Source: Shinella zoogloeoides
Lineage (GTDB): Bacteria; Pseudomonadota; Alphaproteobacteria; Rhizobiales; Rhizobiaceae
Length of the DNA stretch: 64,000 nt
Direction of reading: 5' to 3'
Assembly (NCBI RefSeq): GCF_022682305.1
Contig: NZ_CP093528.1
Span: 1,067,501 to 1,131,500, forward strand
This document shows, one piece after another, positions 8,015 through 14,731 of the stretch. The first letter of the stretch is position 1. Every line of letters starts with the position of its first letter. The notes beneath the pieces are model-generated. The model did not search any database, was not told where the DNA came from, and worked only from the letters and a program-made list of their open reading frames with translations. The translations under genes were made by a program, and so were the position numbers.

Positions 8015-8165
8015 TCTTGACTTCTACAGGCTCACCGTTCGCAAGCGTGCCGCGGATGGTGATGCCCGATCCCGGTGGATCGATGCGGACGATCACGGCA
8101 TGGCTTCCGTTTTGGTGAAGCCTGTACCTGTCATGTGAAATCTGCGCTTCGCCCATCATCATCAC
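7881..8165 (-). CDS. Hypothetical beta-rich protein, antisense to the preceding frame
   Basis: A 94-aa frame with a good SD (GGGAGGG) before a cluster of ATG codons. The translation (VRIDPPGSGITIRGTLANGE, VKISGSS, FLPISGEEITVQRWP) reads like a beta-sheet protein rather than a random shadow. It overlaps the + strand gene at 7769-8014 by 134 nt and runs against the operon. Function unknown; it may be a small independently transcribed cargo gene. Confidence 0.4.
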   Translation of the reverse strand: MMMMGEAQISHDRYRLHQNGSHAVIVRIDPPGSGITIRGTLANGEPVEVKISGSSPQAVFLPISGEEITVQRWPDLKAYSIQQVQRSIDLVPIR

Positions 8166-8254
8166 GCCCTCCCTCTAGGCGCGCCATCCTCGCACTACGA
8201 TGCAGGGTTGTCTAGGGCTTGGCGCGCGGCACAAAATCCACAAAGGAACTCACA

Positions 8255-8977
8255 ATGGAACGTAGCAAGCTTTACGCTTCGCTGCGCACGACGCTTTTTA
8301 AGGGTGGAGTGACGCAGGCGCAGGTGTCTGGCATCGAGGGCATTCTCGATGCCTTCATGACTCACGGTGACGGCAAGCCGGACACACTGGCATATGCGCT
8401 CGCCACGGCCTACCACGAGACCGGCGGGCGCATGGTGCCAGTTCGCGAGGGGTTCGCATCCAGCGATGCCAGCGCCCGAGCCGCCGTCAATAAGCTCGCA
8501 GCAAAGCGTGGGCCGAAAAGCGCCGTGGCGAAATACGCCAAGCCGACCGGGCCGTACAACCACGTCTATTACGGGCGCGGGCAGGTGCAGCTTACGTGGC
8601 TTGACAACTACCAGAAGTCCAGCGCGGATGCCGGCGTCGACCTTGTCAAGGAGCCTGACAAGATGCTCGACCCAGTGGTTTCGGCGCGCGTCCTTATCAA
8701 AGGGCTGCTCGATGGCCGCTGGAACGGTGCCAAGAAGGGCCTGCGCTTCTATCTGGACAACGGCGACGTCGTGCAGGCGCGGCGCACCGTGAATGTGCTG
8801 GACAAGGCCGAGACGATCGCGGGTTACTTCCAGCACTTCCTTGCCGCAGTCAACGCGGCTGGATCCCCCGCGCCGAAGCCGGAAATGCCGCCCAGCGCCA
8901 CGCCGACCAAAAAAGCTGGCTGGCTAGAGGTGCTTGCGGCGCTCATCATCGCACTCTTTCCGGGACGCTCGAAATGA
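8255..8977 (+). CDS. Phage endolysin, GH19 chitinase-like, with hydrophobic C-terminus
   Basis: A 240-aa lysozyme-fold muramidase of the phage GH19 type, predicted to cut peptidoglycan at lysis. The motif ATAYHETGGRM contains the likely catalytic Glu (about residue 55), and YYGRGQVQLTW is a typical substrate-groove block of this family. A Pro-rich linker (about 205-220) leads to a C-terminal hydrophobic stretch WLEVLAALIIALFPG that could anchor the enzyme in the membrane. The ATG at 8255 has SD AAAGGA. Its stop overlaps the next (holin-like) start by 4 bases. Confidence 0.85.
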   Translation: MERSKLYASLRTTLFKGGVTQAQVSGIEGILDAFMTHGDGKPDTLAYALATAYHETGGRMVPVREGFASSDASARAAVNKLAAKRGPKSAVAKYAKPTGPYNHVYYGRGQVQLTWLDNYQKSSADAGVDLVKEPDKMLDPVVSARVLIKGLLDGRWNGAKKGLRFYLDNGDVVQARRTVNVLDKAETIAGYFQHFLAAVNAAGSPAPKPEMPPSATPTKKAGWLEVLAALIIALFPGRSK

Positions 8978-9174
8978 CCGTATGGCTTCGCATTCTTCTA
9001 TACGTGGTCGCCGGCTGGCTGTATGGCTCCGGCTACATCGGTGACGAGGTGAAGGAACTCCTCACCACCGACCCCGCCGTGGCCGCCTCCATCGAGGCTG
9101 GTATCAGCGCGGCGATCGCATCGATCCCGGTTGCATGGTGGCGGTGGGCCAAGCGCAAGGGATGGGCAACGTGA
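8974..9174 (+). CDS. Putative small holin
   Basis: A 66-aa membrane protein: one clear TM at the N-terminus (VWLRILLYVVAGWLYGSGY) and a second weaker hydrophobic stretch (AAIASIPVAWWRW) before a basic tail KRKGWAT. It overlaps the endolysin stop (ATGA) and the next gene start (GTGA), so the lysis genes are translationally coupled. Holin is inferred from size, topology and position. Confidence 0.6.
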   Translation: MTVWLRILLYVVAGWLYGSGYIGDEVKELLTTDPAVAASIEAGISAAIASIPVAWWRWAKRKGWAT

Positions 9175-9581
9175 TCCAGCTTATCCTGAAATGGCTCGGC
9201 GGCGATCTCGCCACCGCGCTCACGCGAGCCTACGAGCTCAAGCTAAACGCCGCCAATGACGGCGAGCGCATCAAGGCGGACGTGTCCATCAAGGCCATCG
9301 AAGCCCAGATGGCGGCGCAGGCGAACAACGCGGCGGTTGTGCGCGAAGGCATGCAGCACAAGGCGTTCTGGATTCCCTGGCTCATTGCAGCCGTGCCGAC
9401 CGCGGCGTGGTTCGGCTGGGGCATGACGGACTCGCTGTTCAACGGTACGCTTCCGGACGTTGCGGCGCTTCCGCCGCAACTCAAGGAATATGCGGACATT
9501 GTGTTCGCGAACATCTTCTATGTGGGCGGTGGTGTTGCCGGTGCCCAACTCATTGCGAAAGCGATTGGGGGCAGGAAGTGA
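9171..9581 (+). CDS. 3-TM holin-like protein (GTA/phage holin family)
   Basis: A 136-aa protein with an amphipathic N-terminus, a charged helical region (NDGERIKADVSIKAIEAQM), a TM at WIPWLIAAVPTAAWFGWGM and a C-terminal hydrophobic helix (VFANIFYVGGGVAGAQLIA). The pattern fits the three-TM holins of gene-transfer agents and alphaproteobacterial phages. I chose GTG 9171, which overlaps the previous stop as GTGA with SD AAGGGA; ATG 9162 is possible but too close to the SD. Confidence 0.7.
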   Translation: MIQLILKWLGGDLATALTRAYELKLNAANDGERIKADVSIKAIEAQMAAQANNAAVVREGMQHKAFWIPWLIAAVPTAAWFGWGMTDSLFNGTLPDVAALPPQLKEYADIVFANIFYVGGGVAGAQLIAKAIGGRK

Positions 9582-9928
9582 CAGCAGAACTATGGGCGCA
9601 ACTTGTCGGCGGCGTCGGCTTCTTCGTGATGGTTTCCGGCACGCTCTGGGGCATCTGGTGGCGCATCGAGGGCGGGGTGGAGAAGGCGAAGACGGAGGTC
9701 GCGGCAGTGGCCGCGTCGGCCAACGCGCTGGCTTCCTTGACGCGGCAGGAGCTTGCGGAACATCGTCTGCATTGCTCCGAGGTGTTCGCCACGAAGCAGG
9801 GCATGCAGGAGCAAACGGCGCAGATCCTCCGATCGATTGAGGGGGTCGGCAACCGAATCGACGGCCTACACGAACGGCTCGACAGAATGTATGAGAATCC
9901 TCCGCGACCAACGCGACGAGCATCTTGA
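9578..9928 (+). CDS. Lysis-cassette protein with one TM and a coiled coil (spanin- or holin-accessory-like)
   Basis: A 116-aa protein from the GTG at 9578, which overlaps the preceding stop (GTGA) after SD AGGAAG. An N-terminal TM (LVGGVGFFVMVSGTLWGIWW) is followed by a long helical region predicted to coil (VEKAKTEVAAVAASANALAS, then RLDRMYEN). An inner-membrane spanin or antiholin is plausible from context, but no Cys-anchored outer-membrane partner is visible. It is the last gene before a strong terminator. Confidence 0.6.
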   Translation: MTAELWAQLVGGVGFFVMVSGTLWGIWWRIEGGVEKAKTEVAAVAASANALASLTRQELAEHRLHCSEVFATKQGMQEQTAQILRSIEGVGNRIDGLHERLDRMYENPPRPTRRAS

Positions 9929-9932
9929 TTAG

Positions 9933-9974
9933 AGCCCCCTCTGCCTAACGGTGGAGGGGGCTATTTTTGTTTTT
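9933..9974 (+). terminator. Strong rho-independent terminator closing the late operon
   Basis: A 9-bp stem AGCCCCCTC / GAGGGGGCT (9933-9941 with 9954-9962), loop of 12 nt, followed by ATTTTTGTTTTT. It ends the tail-lysis transcript and separates it from the protease/ExbB-like unit. Confidence 0.9.
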
Positions 9975-9979
9975 GCCGC

Positions 9980-10035
9980 TTGACAAAATTGTAAAAATGA
10001 ACTAGTGTTGAGAAATTGGCGCTACCACCGCCAAT
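9980..10035 (+). promoter_or_regulatory. Candidate sigma-70 promoter and inverted repeat for the protease/ExbB-like unit
   Basis: A perfect -35 TTGACA (9980-9985), 17-nt spacer, and a weak -10 TAGTGT (10003-10008). Just downstream is an inverted repeat ATTGGCG / CGCCAAT (10015-10021 and 10029-10035) that could be an operator or an RNA hairpin. It is placed right after the late terminator, so the downstream genes can be expressed independently, possibly in the lysogen. Confidence 0.6.
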
Positions 10036-10061
10036 CTTTGCGGTCATTGCCGCCAAGCGGC

Positions 10062-10099
10062 GCCGCCTACCAAGCGGCCCTTACCACAAATAGAGGAGG
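10062..10099 (+). other. Leader hairpin A with CTACCAA loop before the protease gene
   Basis: Stem GCCGC / GCGGC (10062-10066 with 10074-10078) with loop CTACCAA, followed by a TTACCAC segment and SD AGAGGAGG. The same loop on a compensatory stem precedes the MazG-like gene at 14283-14299, suggesting a shared structured leader. Confidence 0.5.
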
Positions 10100-10104
10100 C
10101 ATCG

Positions 10105-10839
10105 ATGAGTCTGTTCAGACGCATATCATTGCTTGCCGTTACTGCGCTGGCGGTTGCGGTCGTACTGTTCACGCCTACCGCTGCGGCGTACATGTTCCCG
10201 ATCATGCCGGCCGCACAGACCGTCATGGTCGAGCGGTCTGCGTACCGCGAAGCGGTGACGGAAGACGCGGCGCTGCTGATCAAGCGCCCCAACGGTCTCG
10301 GTTCGGCCGTCTACATAGGGCAGGGGCGCATCGTCACTGCGGCGCACGTCGTGGTCGGCGCCAAGGTCGTCTCGCTGAAATCAAGCGATGGGCGCATCTC
10401 CTCTGCAAGCGTCGTGGCAATCGACGAAAAGACCGACCTTGCAATCCTTCAGACCAGCATGCGGCTTCTGCCGGCCAATCTGTCTTGCGCAGCCGTGCCC
10501 GTCGGGACGCCGATCGTCGCCATTGGCAATCCGCTGGGGCAGGAATTTGTCTCGGCCTATGGGCGCATCGCGGGGGCGGCGAGACCCGTTGCGACTAGCC
10601 GCCTAGTCTACGTCACCGACATGACGACCGTCATGGGGCAATCGGGGAGTGGTGTGTGGGCGGACAGCAAGGTGATTGGCATCGTCTCCGCCGTGATGCT
10701 GGCGCCGCTGCAAGTGCCCGGTCGCGATGGCGTCTACGTGCCGTCGCTCGTCGGCTTCGGGTTCGTTGTGCCGTCTACGCTGGTCTGCGAGATGATCGCG
10801 AAGTTGGATGCGGAACCAGCGAAAGGTGGCGCTGTATGA
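10105..10839 (+). CDS. Exported trypsin-like serine protease (S1/HtrA-type fold)
   Basis: A 244-aa protein with an N-terminal signal or anchor segment (LLAVTALAVAVVLFTPTAAA) and a chymotrypsin-fold catalytic triad: His81 in VTAAHVV, Asp111 in EKTDLAIL, Ser180 in GQSGSG. There is no PDZ domain. The mature enzyme should face the periplasm. Several Cys could form disulfides. It heads a tightly coupled unit and its stop overlaps the ExbB-like start (ATGA). A periplasmic protease is unusual in a P2-like phage; a role in envelope modification, exclusion or cleaving a partner in the unit is inference. Confidence 0.85.
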   Translation: MSLFRRISLLAVTALAVAVVLFTPTAAAYMFPIMPAAQTVMVERSAYREAVTEDAALLIKRPNGLGSAVYIGQGRIVTAAHVVVGAKVVSLKSSDGRISSASVVAIDEKTDLAILQTSMRLLPANLSCAAVPVGTPIVAIGNPLGQEFVSAYGRIAGAARPVATSRLVYVTDMTTVMGQSGSGVWADSKVIGIVSAVMLAPLQVPGRDGVYVPSLVGFGFVVPSTLVCEMIAKLDAEPAKGGAV

Positions 10840-11288
10840 CCGCCCGCCTCATCATCCTGAACGTCTGCTGGCTTGCGGCGCTGCTGGCGGCCACTATCCT
10901 CGGCTACACAGCCTTCGTCTTCAACGGCGACGGCTCCTATGTGTCTTACGTGATTGCCGCCATCCTGGCCTGCAGCGTCATTGCGGCTGGCTGGCGCACC
11001 GAACACATCCTGCCGGCCGCATGGCTCTGTGAAACGCTTGGCTTCGTCGGGACGCTGATCGGCATCACGATCGGGCTGGCTGGCGTGGACGTGAGCGCCC
11101 TGCAATCCACGGAAGGCGTGATTGCGGCTGGCAACGCGCTGTTCGGCGGAATGTCCACGGCGTTCTGCTCGACGATCACCGGGGCGATTGCGATGTTGTG
11201 GCTTTGGTCGGTGAGCAAGGTGGTGGGTGCGGGTAAGGGTGCGCCGCCCAATGTGACTAGTGTCGTCACGGTCAAGGCGGCAGAGTGA
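10836..11288 (+). CDS. MotA/TolQ/ExbB-like membrane channel subunit
   Basis: A 150-aa polytopic protein, short for TolQ/ExbB (about 220-240 aa). Hydrophobic helices lie near residues 5-27, 33-50, 66-82 and 99-125. The last two match the channel core: ETLGFVGTLIGITIGLAG resembles the TolQ/ExbB GLLGTVxG helix, and GGMSTAFCSTITGAIA resembles the final helix with its conserved Thr residues. The large cytoplasmic loop of TolQ is missing. ATGA overlap with the protease gene and TGATG with the next gene indicate stoichiometric expression of protease, channel and TolR-like partner. Confidence 0.7.
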   Translation: MTARLIILNVCWLAALLAATILGYTAFVFNGDGSYVSYVIAAILACSVIAAGWRTEHILPAAWLCETLGFVGTLIGITIGLAGVDVSALQSTEGVIAAGNALFGGMSTAFCSTITGAIAMLWLWSVSKVVGAGKGAPPNVTSVVTVKAAE

Positions 11289-11818
11289 TGCTGAAACTCG
11301 ACGCGCTCTTCAACTTCCTCGGCGTCCTCATTTTCTTCATCGTCGCGCTGATTGCACAGGTCAACCCGCCGACTGATCCGCGGATCGACCCGCCGGGCAA
11401 CATGATCGTCTCGGCGACATGGCCATCTGGCAAGATTGACGTGGATCTATGGGTGCGACACGGGCGCGAGCCGGCCGTGGGGTATTCGAACAAGTCGGGC
11501 AAAACGTGGTCGCTTCTGCGCGATGACCTGGGCGACGCGAATGACGGCACGCCGCTTAACTACGAGCACGCCATTTCACGCGGCCTCCCCGACGGCGAGT
11601 ACATCGTCAATCTCCGTTGCTACGGCTGCGCCGGAAAGGTGCCGGTTCCTGTGGCCACGGAAGTGCGGCTGGCTACTGGCGAGTTGATCTGGTCCGGCGT
11701 TGTGACGCTGGTCAGCGACAAGCAGGAGAAGACCGCGCTGCGGTTCGTCATGCGGGCAGGCAAGGTCGTGCCGGGGTCGGCAAGCCATGTTTTCAGAGAG
11801 ATAAGAGGAGCGAAGTGA
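11288..11818 (+). CDS. TolR/ExbD-like single-TM protein with beta-rich periplasmic domain
   Basis: A 176-aa protein. The N-terminal helix LDALFNFLGVLIFFIVALIA has an Asp at residue 5 placed like the proton-carrying Asp of ExbD/TolR, followed by a Pro-rich linker. The periplasmic part does not look like ExbD; it has the pattern VDLWVRHG ... DGEYIVNLRCYG, reminiscent of DUF2135/YfaP-type beta domains. It starts at ATG 11288 overlapping the ExbB-like stop (in-frame GTG 11285 is an alternative). It probably forms an ion-driven complex with the upstream gene product. Confidence 0.6.
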   Translation: MLKLDALFNFLGVLIFFIVALIAQVNPPTDPRIDPPGNMIVSATWPSGKIDVDLWVRHGREPAVGYSNKSGKTWSLLRDDLGDANDGTPLNYEHAISRGLPDGEYIVNLRCYGCAGKVPVPVATEVRLATGELIWSGVVTLVSDKQEKTALRFVMRAGKVVPGSASHVFREIRGAK

Positions 11819-12033
11819 TGGCTAAGATTGAAATCGAGTGGCTGACGTCTAGTAGCGAAGACTGCGAGACCTGCGGCCCGTCCTACGCGGAAGGTGCATG
11901 GGTTTCCATCGACGGGGCTTCGGCTCTTAACCTAGAGCCCCATGCCTCATGCTTCGGCGGCGCAAGCTACGATCGAGAAGACGTGTATCGGCGCATTCTT
12001 GCTCACCTTGGCCATGAGGTCGTTGATCTATGA
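11818..12033 (+). CDS. Small hypothetical protein (71 aa)
   Basis: Starts at the ATG overlapping the preceding stop (TGATG) after SD AGAGGAG and ends overlapping the next start (ATGA). The sequence has a CETCG motif near residue 15 and a later single Cys, no signal peptide and no TM, so it is likely cytoplasmic. No family recognised. Inclusion in the overlapping gene chain suggests a link to the channel/protease unit. Confidence 0.6.
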   Translation: MAKIEIEWLTSSSEDCETCGPSYAEGAWVSIDGASALNLEPHASCFGGASYDREDVYRRILAHLGHEVVDL

Positions 12034-12452
12034 CCCACGCCCTCCTCCTCTGGCTGGCCACCGTCATCGCCATCGGCGTCGTCGCAGCCGTCAACCCCAA
12101 TCGCCGCCAGGCCATCGCCTTCGCAATCGTCGCAGCGGCCACCATCGCAATCCCTGTCGCTGCGCTAAGCTATCCGTCGTCGTGGCTGCCTTCAGGTCCG
12201 CAGACCGTCCTCGGCGCCCGCATCGATGTCGGGAAGGCCATCTATGTGATGCTGGACGGCCCGGAGCCCCGCCTGTTCGTCCTGCCGTACACCGAGCAGA
12301 CGGCACAGCAACTCCAACAGGCGCAGGACGGTACGGCTGACGGCGAGGGCACTGTCGTCATGACGCAAGGCGAGGACGGCTCGCCGGGCTTCGCCGAAGA
12401 AGAGGCGGAAGGCCGCAACCCATCGAAGAGCGCGGAGGTGCCGCTGCTATGA
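12030..12452 (+). CDS. Hypothetical two-TM protein
   Basis: A 140-aa protein with two N-terminal TM helices (LLLWLATVIAIGVVAAV and AIAFAIVAAATIAIPVAAL), then a soluble domain (about residues 55-95, ARIDVGKAIYVMLDGPEPRL) and an acidic, Gln/Glu/Gly-rich tail likely disordered. It overlaps both neighbours by 4 bases. Not recognised; a membrane accessory of the same unit is the simplest reading. Confidence 0.6.
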   Translation: MTHALLLWLATVIAIGVVAAVNPNRRQAIAFAIVAAATIAIPVAALSYPSSWLPSGPQTVLGARIDVGKAIYVMLDGPEPRLFVLPYTEQTAQQLQQAQDGTADGEGTVVMTQGEDGSPGFAEEEAEGRNPSKSAEVPLL

Positions 12453-12592
12453 GCGCCTTGATCCTTACTGAGCCCGAGCGGTCAGTCATGGTTGCGCAAA
12501 CCATCTGGCTCTGCGGCGGGCTGACAGTCGCCATGGCTGCGCTGATCTTCTTCGCATGGTGGTTCTGGTATCCGGAGGTGTCTGACTTATGA
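12449..12592 (+). CDS. 47-aa single-TM protein
   Basis: A short gene overlapping both neighbours by 4 bases (ATGA at both ends). It encodes a cytosolic-side stretch MSALILTEPERSV and one strong TM helix (TVAMAALIFFAWWFWY). Too short to assign to a family. Its coupling at both ends is the main evidence that it is translated. Confidence 0.6.
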   Translation: MSALILTEPERSVMVAQTIWLCGGLTVAMAALIFFAWWFWYPEVSDL

Positions 12593-12969
12593 ACCTTTCC
12601 GCAATGTACCGCGAGATCGAGGCGCTAGGCGGCGCAACGATCATGGACGACTACGACGAAGGCTATACGGACGGCTTGAACGACGCGCTGGCCGTGCTGC
12701 GGAAGTTCGGCTTCGGCCTGGATATGGCGCCGGTAGCGGAATGGCGGACGATAGAGAGCGCGCCGAGGGATGGCACTGAAATACTCGGCGCGGTGGCCGG
12801 TTCGAGTGGAACGGCGAGCGTCACCTGCATGATTGAGGGTGAGTGGGAGTGTTCTGATTTTGACGAACATGACTACCTACCCTGCACTTGGTGGCCCACC
12901 CACTGGATACCGCTTCCCAGCCCGCCAACCAATGAGGAACCACATGACCACACCACCCCTGACCGATGA
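12589..12969 (+). CDS. DUF551-like phage protein
   Basis: A 126-aa protein. The C-terminal half shows the DUF551 layout: AEWRTIESAPRDGTEILGAV, then beta strands, ending WWPTHWIPLPSPP. The N-terminal half is acidic (DDYDEGYTDGLNDALAVL). Function unknown; common in phages. Its 3' end overlaps the next gene by 26 nt. Confidence 0.65.
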   Translation: MNLSAMYREIEALGGATIMDDYDEGYTDGLNDALAVLRKFGFGLDMAPVAEWRTIESAPRDGTEILGAVAGSSGTASVTCMIEGEWECSDFDEHDYLPCTWWPTHWIPLPSPPTNEEPHDHTTPDR

Positions 12970-14203
12970 ACAGCTTGCCGACGCCGTTGCCGCCATGCAG
13001 GCGCACGGCAACCAAATTGCTGCGGCATCCGCCCTTGGCCTTGCCAGATCCAGCTTGCAGAACCGCCTCAAGCGGGCGGCGGAGCGGGGGCTGCTTGGTC
13101 CGGCGGAGACGATGCCGGGCTTTGCCATCAAGAGCGTCGCGAGCAAGCAGGGCGACGCTTGGGTAAAGCAGACTAAGGCGCCGGGTGAGGTGTTCGAACT
13201 CCCCGTTGGTCAGGTTGTGAAAGGCGTGTCGGCCCTCGTGGATTCGGATGGGCGGGAAGTTGCTAAGTGGATCAAGACGCGGAGCGACGAAGCGGCGCAA
13301 CAGGCCGCTATGCGGGCCGCCATTGAGGCGCTGAAAGATGAGATTCCTCGCGCCGAGCCGGTAGCTGCGCCCGCGCACACAATCGACGATCTCCTCAACC
13401 AGTACACGATCACCGATCACCACCTCGGGGCACTCGCATGGAACGAGGAGACGCGCGCGGGTGACTACGACCTTCGAATTGGTGAACAACTGATCATCGA
13501 CTGGTTTGCAGCCGCGATCGCCCAGTCTCCGCCGGCTAAGCGGGCGGTTTTCGCTCAGCTCGGGGATTTCCTCCACTACGATTCGTTCAAGAGCATCACG
13601 CCTGAACATGGCCATCTGCTGGACAGCGACTCGCGCTACCCAAAGATGGTGCGCGCCGCTATCCGGATCGTCCGCAAGGTCATCCGTATGCTTCTGGAGA
13701 AGCACGAGCATCTGGACGTGATCATGTGCGATGCCAACCATGATCCGGCAGGTGAGGTCTGGCTGCGCGAAATGCTTGCCGCTTTCTATGACGACGAGCC
13801 GCGCGTCACCGTCGACACCAACCCAGGCACCTATTCCGTGATTGAGCATGGCAATGTTTCGCTGTTCTATCATCACGGTCATCGCCGTGGCGTCAAGAAC
13901 GTCGACTCCATCCTCGTCGGCAAGTTTCGCAAGGTCTATGGCCGAACGAGCCTGAGTTACGCCCATACCGGACACAGGCATTCTGACGAGCTCAAGACGA
14001 CCGACCTGATGAAGGTCGAGCAACACGAAACGCTCGCGGCTCCAGACGCCTACGGTTCCAACTGGCTATCTGGTCGATCGGCCAAGGTCATCACGTACCA
14101 CAAAGATTTCGGCGAAGATGGACGCGTCATTCTGTCGGCAGCGCGCGTGATGGGGCGGTATGCGGCGGCCAACGACAACGTTCCGGTGAGGGCAGCGGCA
14201 TAG
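12944..14203 (+). CDS. HTH domain fused to calcineurin-like metallophosphoesterase
   Basis: A 419-aa protein from the ATG at 12944 (SD AGGA seven nt upstream). The N-terminal ~40 residues form an HTH (IAAASALGLARSSLQNRLKR). Residues ~150-390 carry metallophosphoesterase motifs in order: DHHLG, GDFLH, CDANHD, HGHRRG and TGHRHS. A nuclease or phosphodiesterase with its own DNA-binding module is the likely nature. The C-terminus ends with an ANDNVP motif shared with four other nearby phage proteins. Similar phage proteins are sometimes labelled only as HTH proteins. It is the last gene of its transcription unit, before a terminator. Confidence 0.7.
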   Translation: MTTPPLTDEQLADAVAAMQAHGNQIAAASALGLARSSLQNRLKRAAERGLLGPAETMPGFAIKSVASKQGDAWVKQTKAPGEVFELPVGQVVKGVSALVDSDGREVAKWIKTRSDEAAQQAAMRAAIEALKDEIPRAEPVAAPAHTIDDLLNQYTITDHHLGALAWNEETRAGDYDLRIGEQLIIDWFAAAIAQSPPAKRAVFAQLGDFLHYDSFKSITPEHGHLLDSDSRYPKMVRAAIRIVRKVIRMLLEKHEHLDVIMCDANHDPAGEVWLREMLAAFYDDEPRVTVDTNPGTYSVIEHGNVSLFYHHGHRRGVKNVDSILVGKFRKVYGRTSLSYAHTGHRHSDELKTTDLMKVEQHETLAAPDAYGSNWLSGRSAKVITYHKDFGEDGRVILSAARVMGRYAAANDNVPVRAAA

Positions 14204-14212
14204 TCACCGTTA

Positions 14213-14268
14213 GGGGCGCGCCAACGCAGCATCGCAACCCATCCATGAAGCGCGTGCCCCGCTTTTTT
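14213..14268 (+). terminator. Probable terminator after the HTH-phosphoesterase gene
   Basis: GGGGC pairs with GCCCC (14213-14217 with 14256-14260) and GCGC with GCGC (14218-14221 with 14250-14253), with a 2-nt bulge and a 28-nt loop, followed by GC and six T (14263-14268). The large loop makes it weaker than the 9933 terminator. Confidence 0.5.
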
Positions 14269-14282
14269 CAAGCCACCACCCC

Positions 14283-14320
14283 GCCGGCTACCAACCGGCT
14301 GGCTACCACCAAGAGGAGAG
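14283..14320 (+). other. Leader hairpin B with CTACCAA loop before the MazG-like gene
   Basis: Stem GCCGG / CCGGC (14283-14287 with 14295-14299) and loop CTACCAA, then a CTACCACC segment and SD AAGAGGAGAG. Compared with leader A at 10062 the loop is identical and the closing base pair is switched (C-G to G-C), a compensatory change. Confidence 0.5.
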
Positions 14321-14326
14321 AATCAC

Positions 14327-14731
14327 ATGATGCCTGTTTTCAGAATCGCCAACGACAACACCCCGAACCACGCCGCCGCCATCAATCTGTTTGCGGCCGA
14401 CTGCCATGCAGCAAGCCGCAAGGCCGGCTGGTACACGAACCCGACGACGGGCCTGGCGCTTGAGCGAAACGTGCCGGAAATGCTCTGCCTGATTCACAGC
14501 GAGATCAGCGAGGCCATGGAAGGCTACCGGAAGGACTTGCCTGACGACAAGCTGCCGCATCGACGCGCTGTGGAAGTCGAACTCGCCGACGCCATGATCC
14601 GCATTGGCGATCTGGCCACCTATCTCGGCTGCGACCTTGGCGGCGCGATCGTCGAGAAGATGGCTTTCAATGCGACCCGCGAAGATCACAAGCTGGAAGC
14701 CCGCAAGGCTGCCGGCGGGAAGGCGTTTTGA
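14327..14731 (+). CDS. MazG-like nucleotide pyrophosphohydrolase
   Basis: A 134-aa all-alpha NTP pyrophosphatase. Metal-binding acidic motifs are visible: the HSEISEAMEGYRKD helix and the VEVELADAMIRIGDLATYL helix. It would hydrolyse (d)NTPs or (p)ppGpp-like nucleotides to the monophosphate. The N-terminus carries an ANDNTP motif. It starts after leader hairpin B and overlaps the next gene by one base. Its neighbours (PPP phosphatase, DUF1937, dNMP kinase) suggest nucleotide-pool control. Confidence 0.75.
   Translation: MMPVFRIANDNTPNHAAAINLFAADCHAASRKAGWYTNPTTGLALERNVPEMLCLIHSEISEAMEGYRKDLPDDKLPHRRAVEVELADAMIRIGDLATYLGCDLGGAIVEKMAFNATREDHKLEARKAAGGKAF

Noticed and set aside
9980..14268. Assignment of the ExbB/ExbD-like pair to a Zorya defence system
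   Set aside because: No ZorC/ZorD or ZorE-type gene is present, the channel subunit lacks a long cytoplasmic tail, and the TolR-like protein lacks an OmpA peptidoglycan-binding domain.
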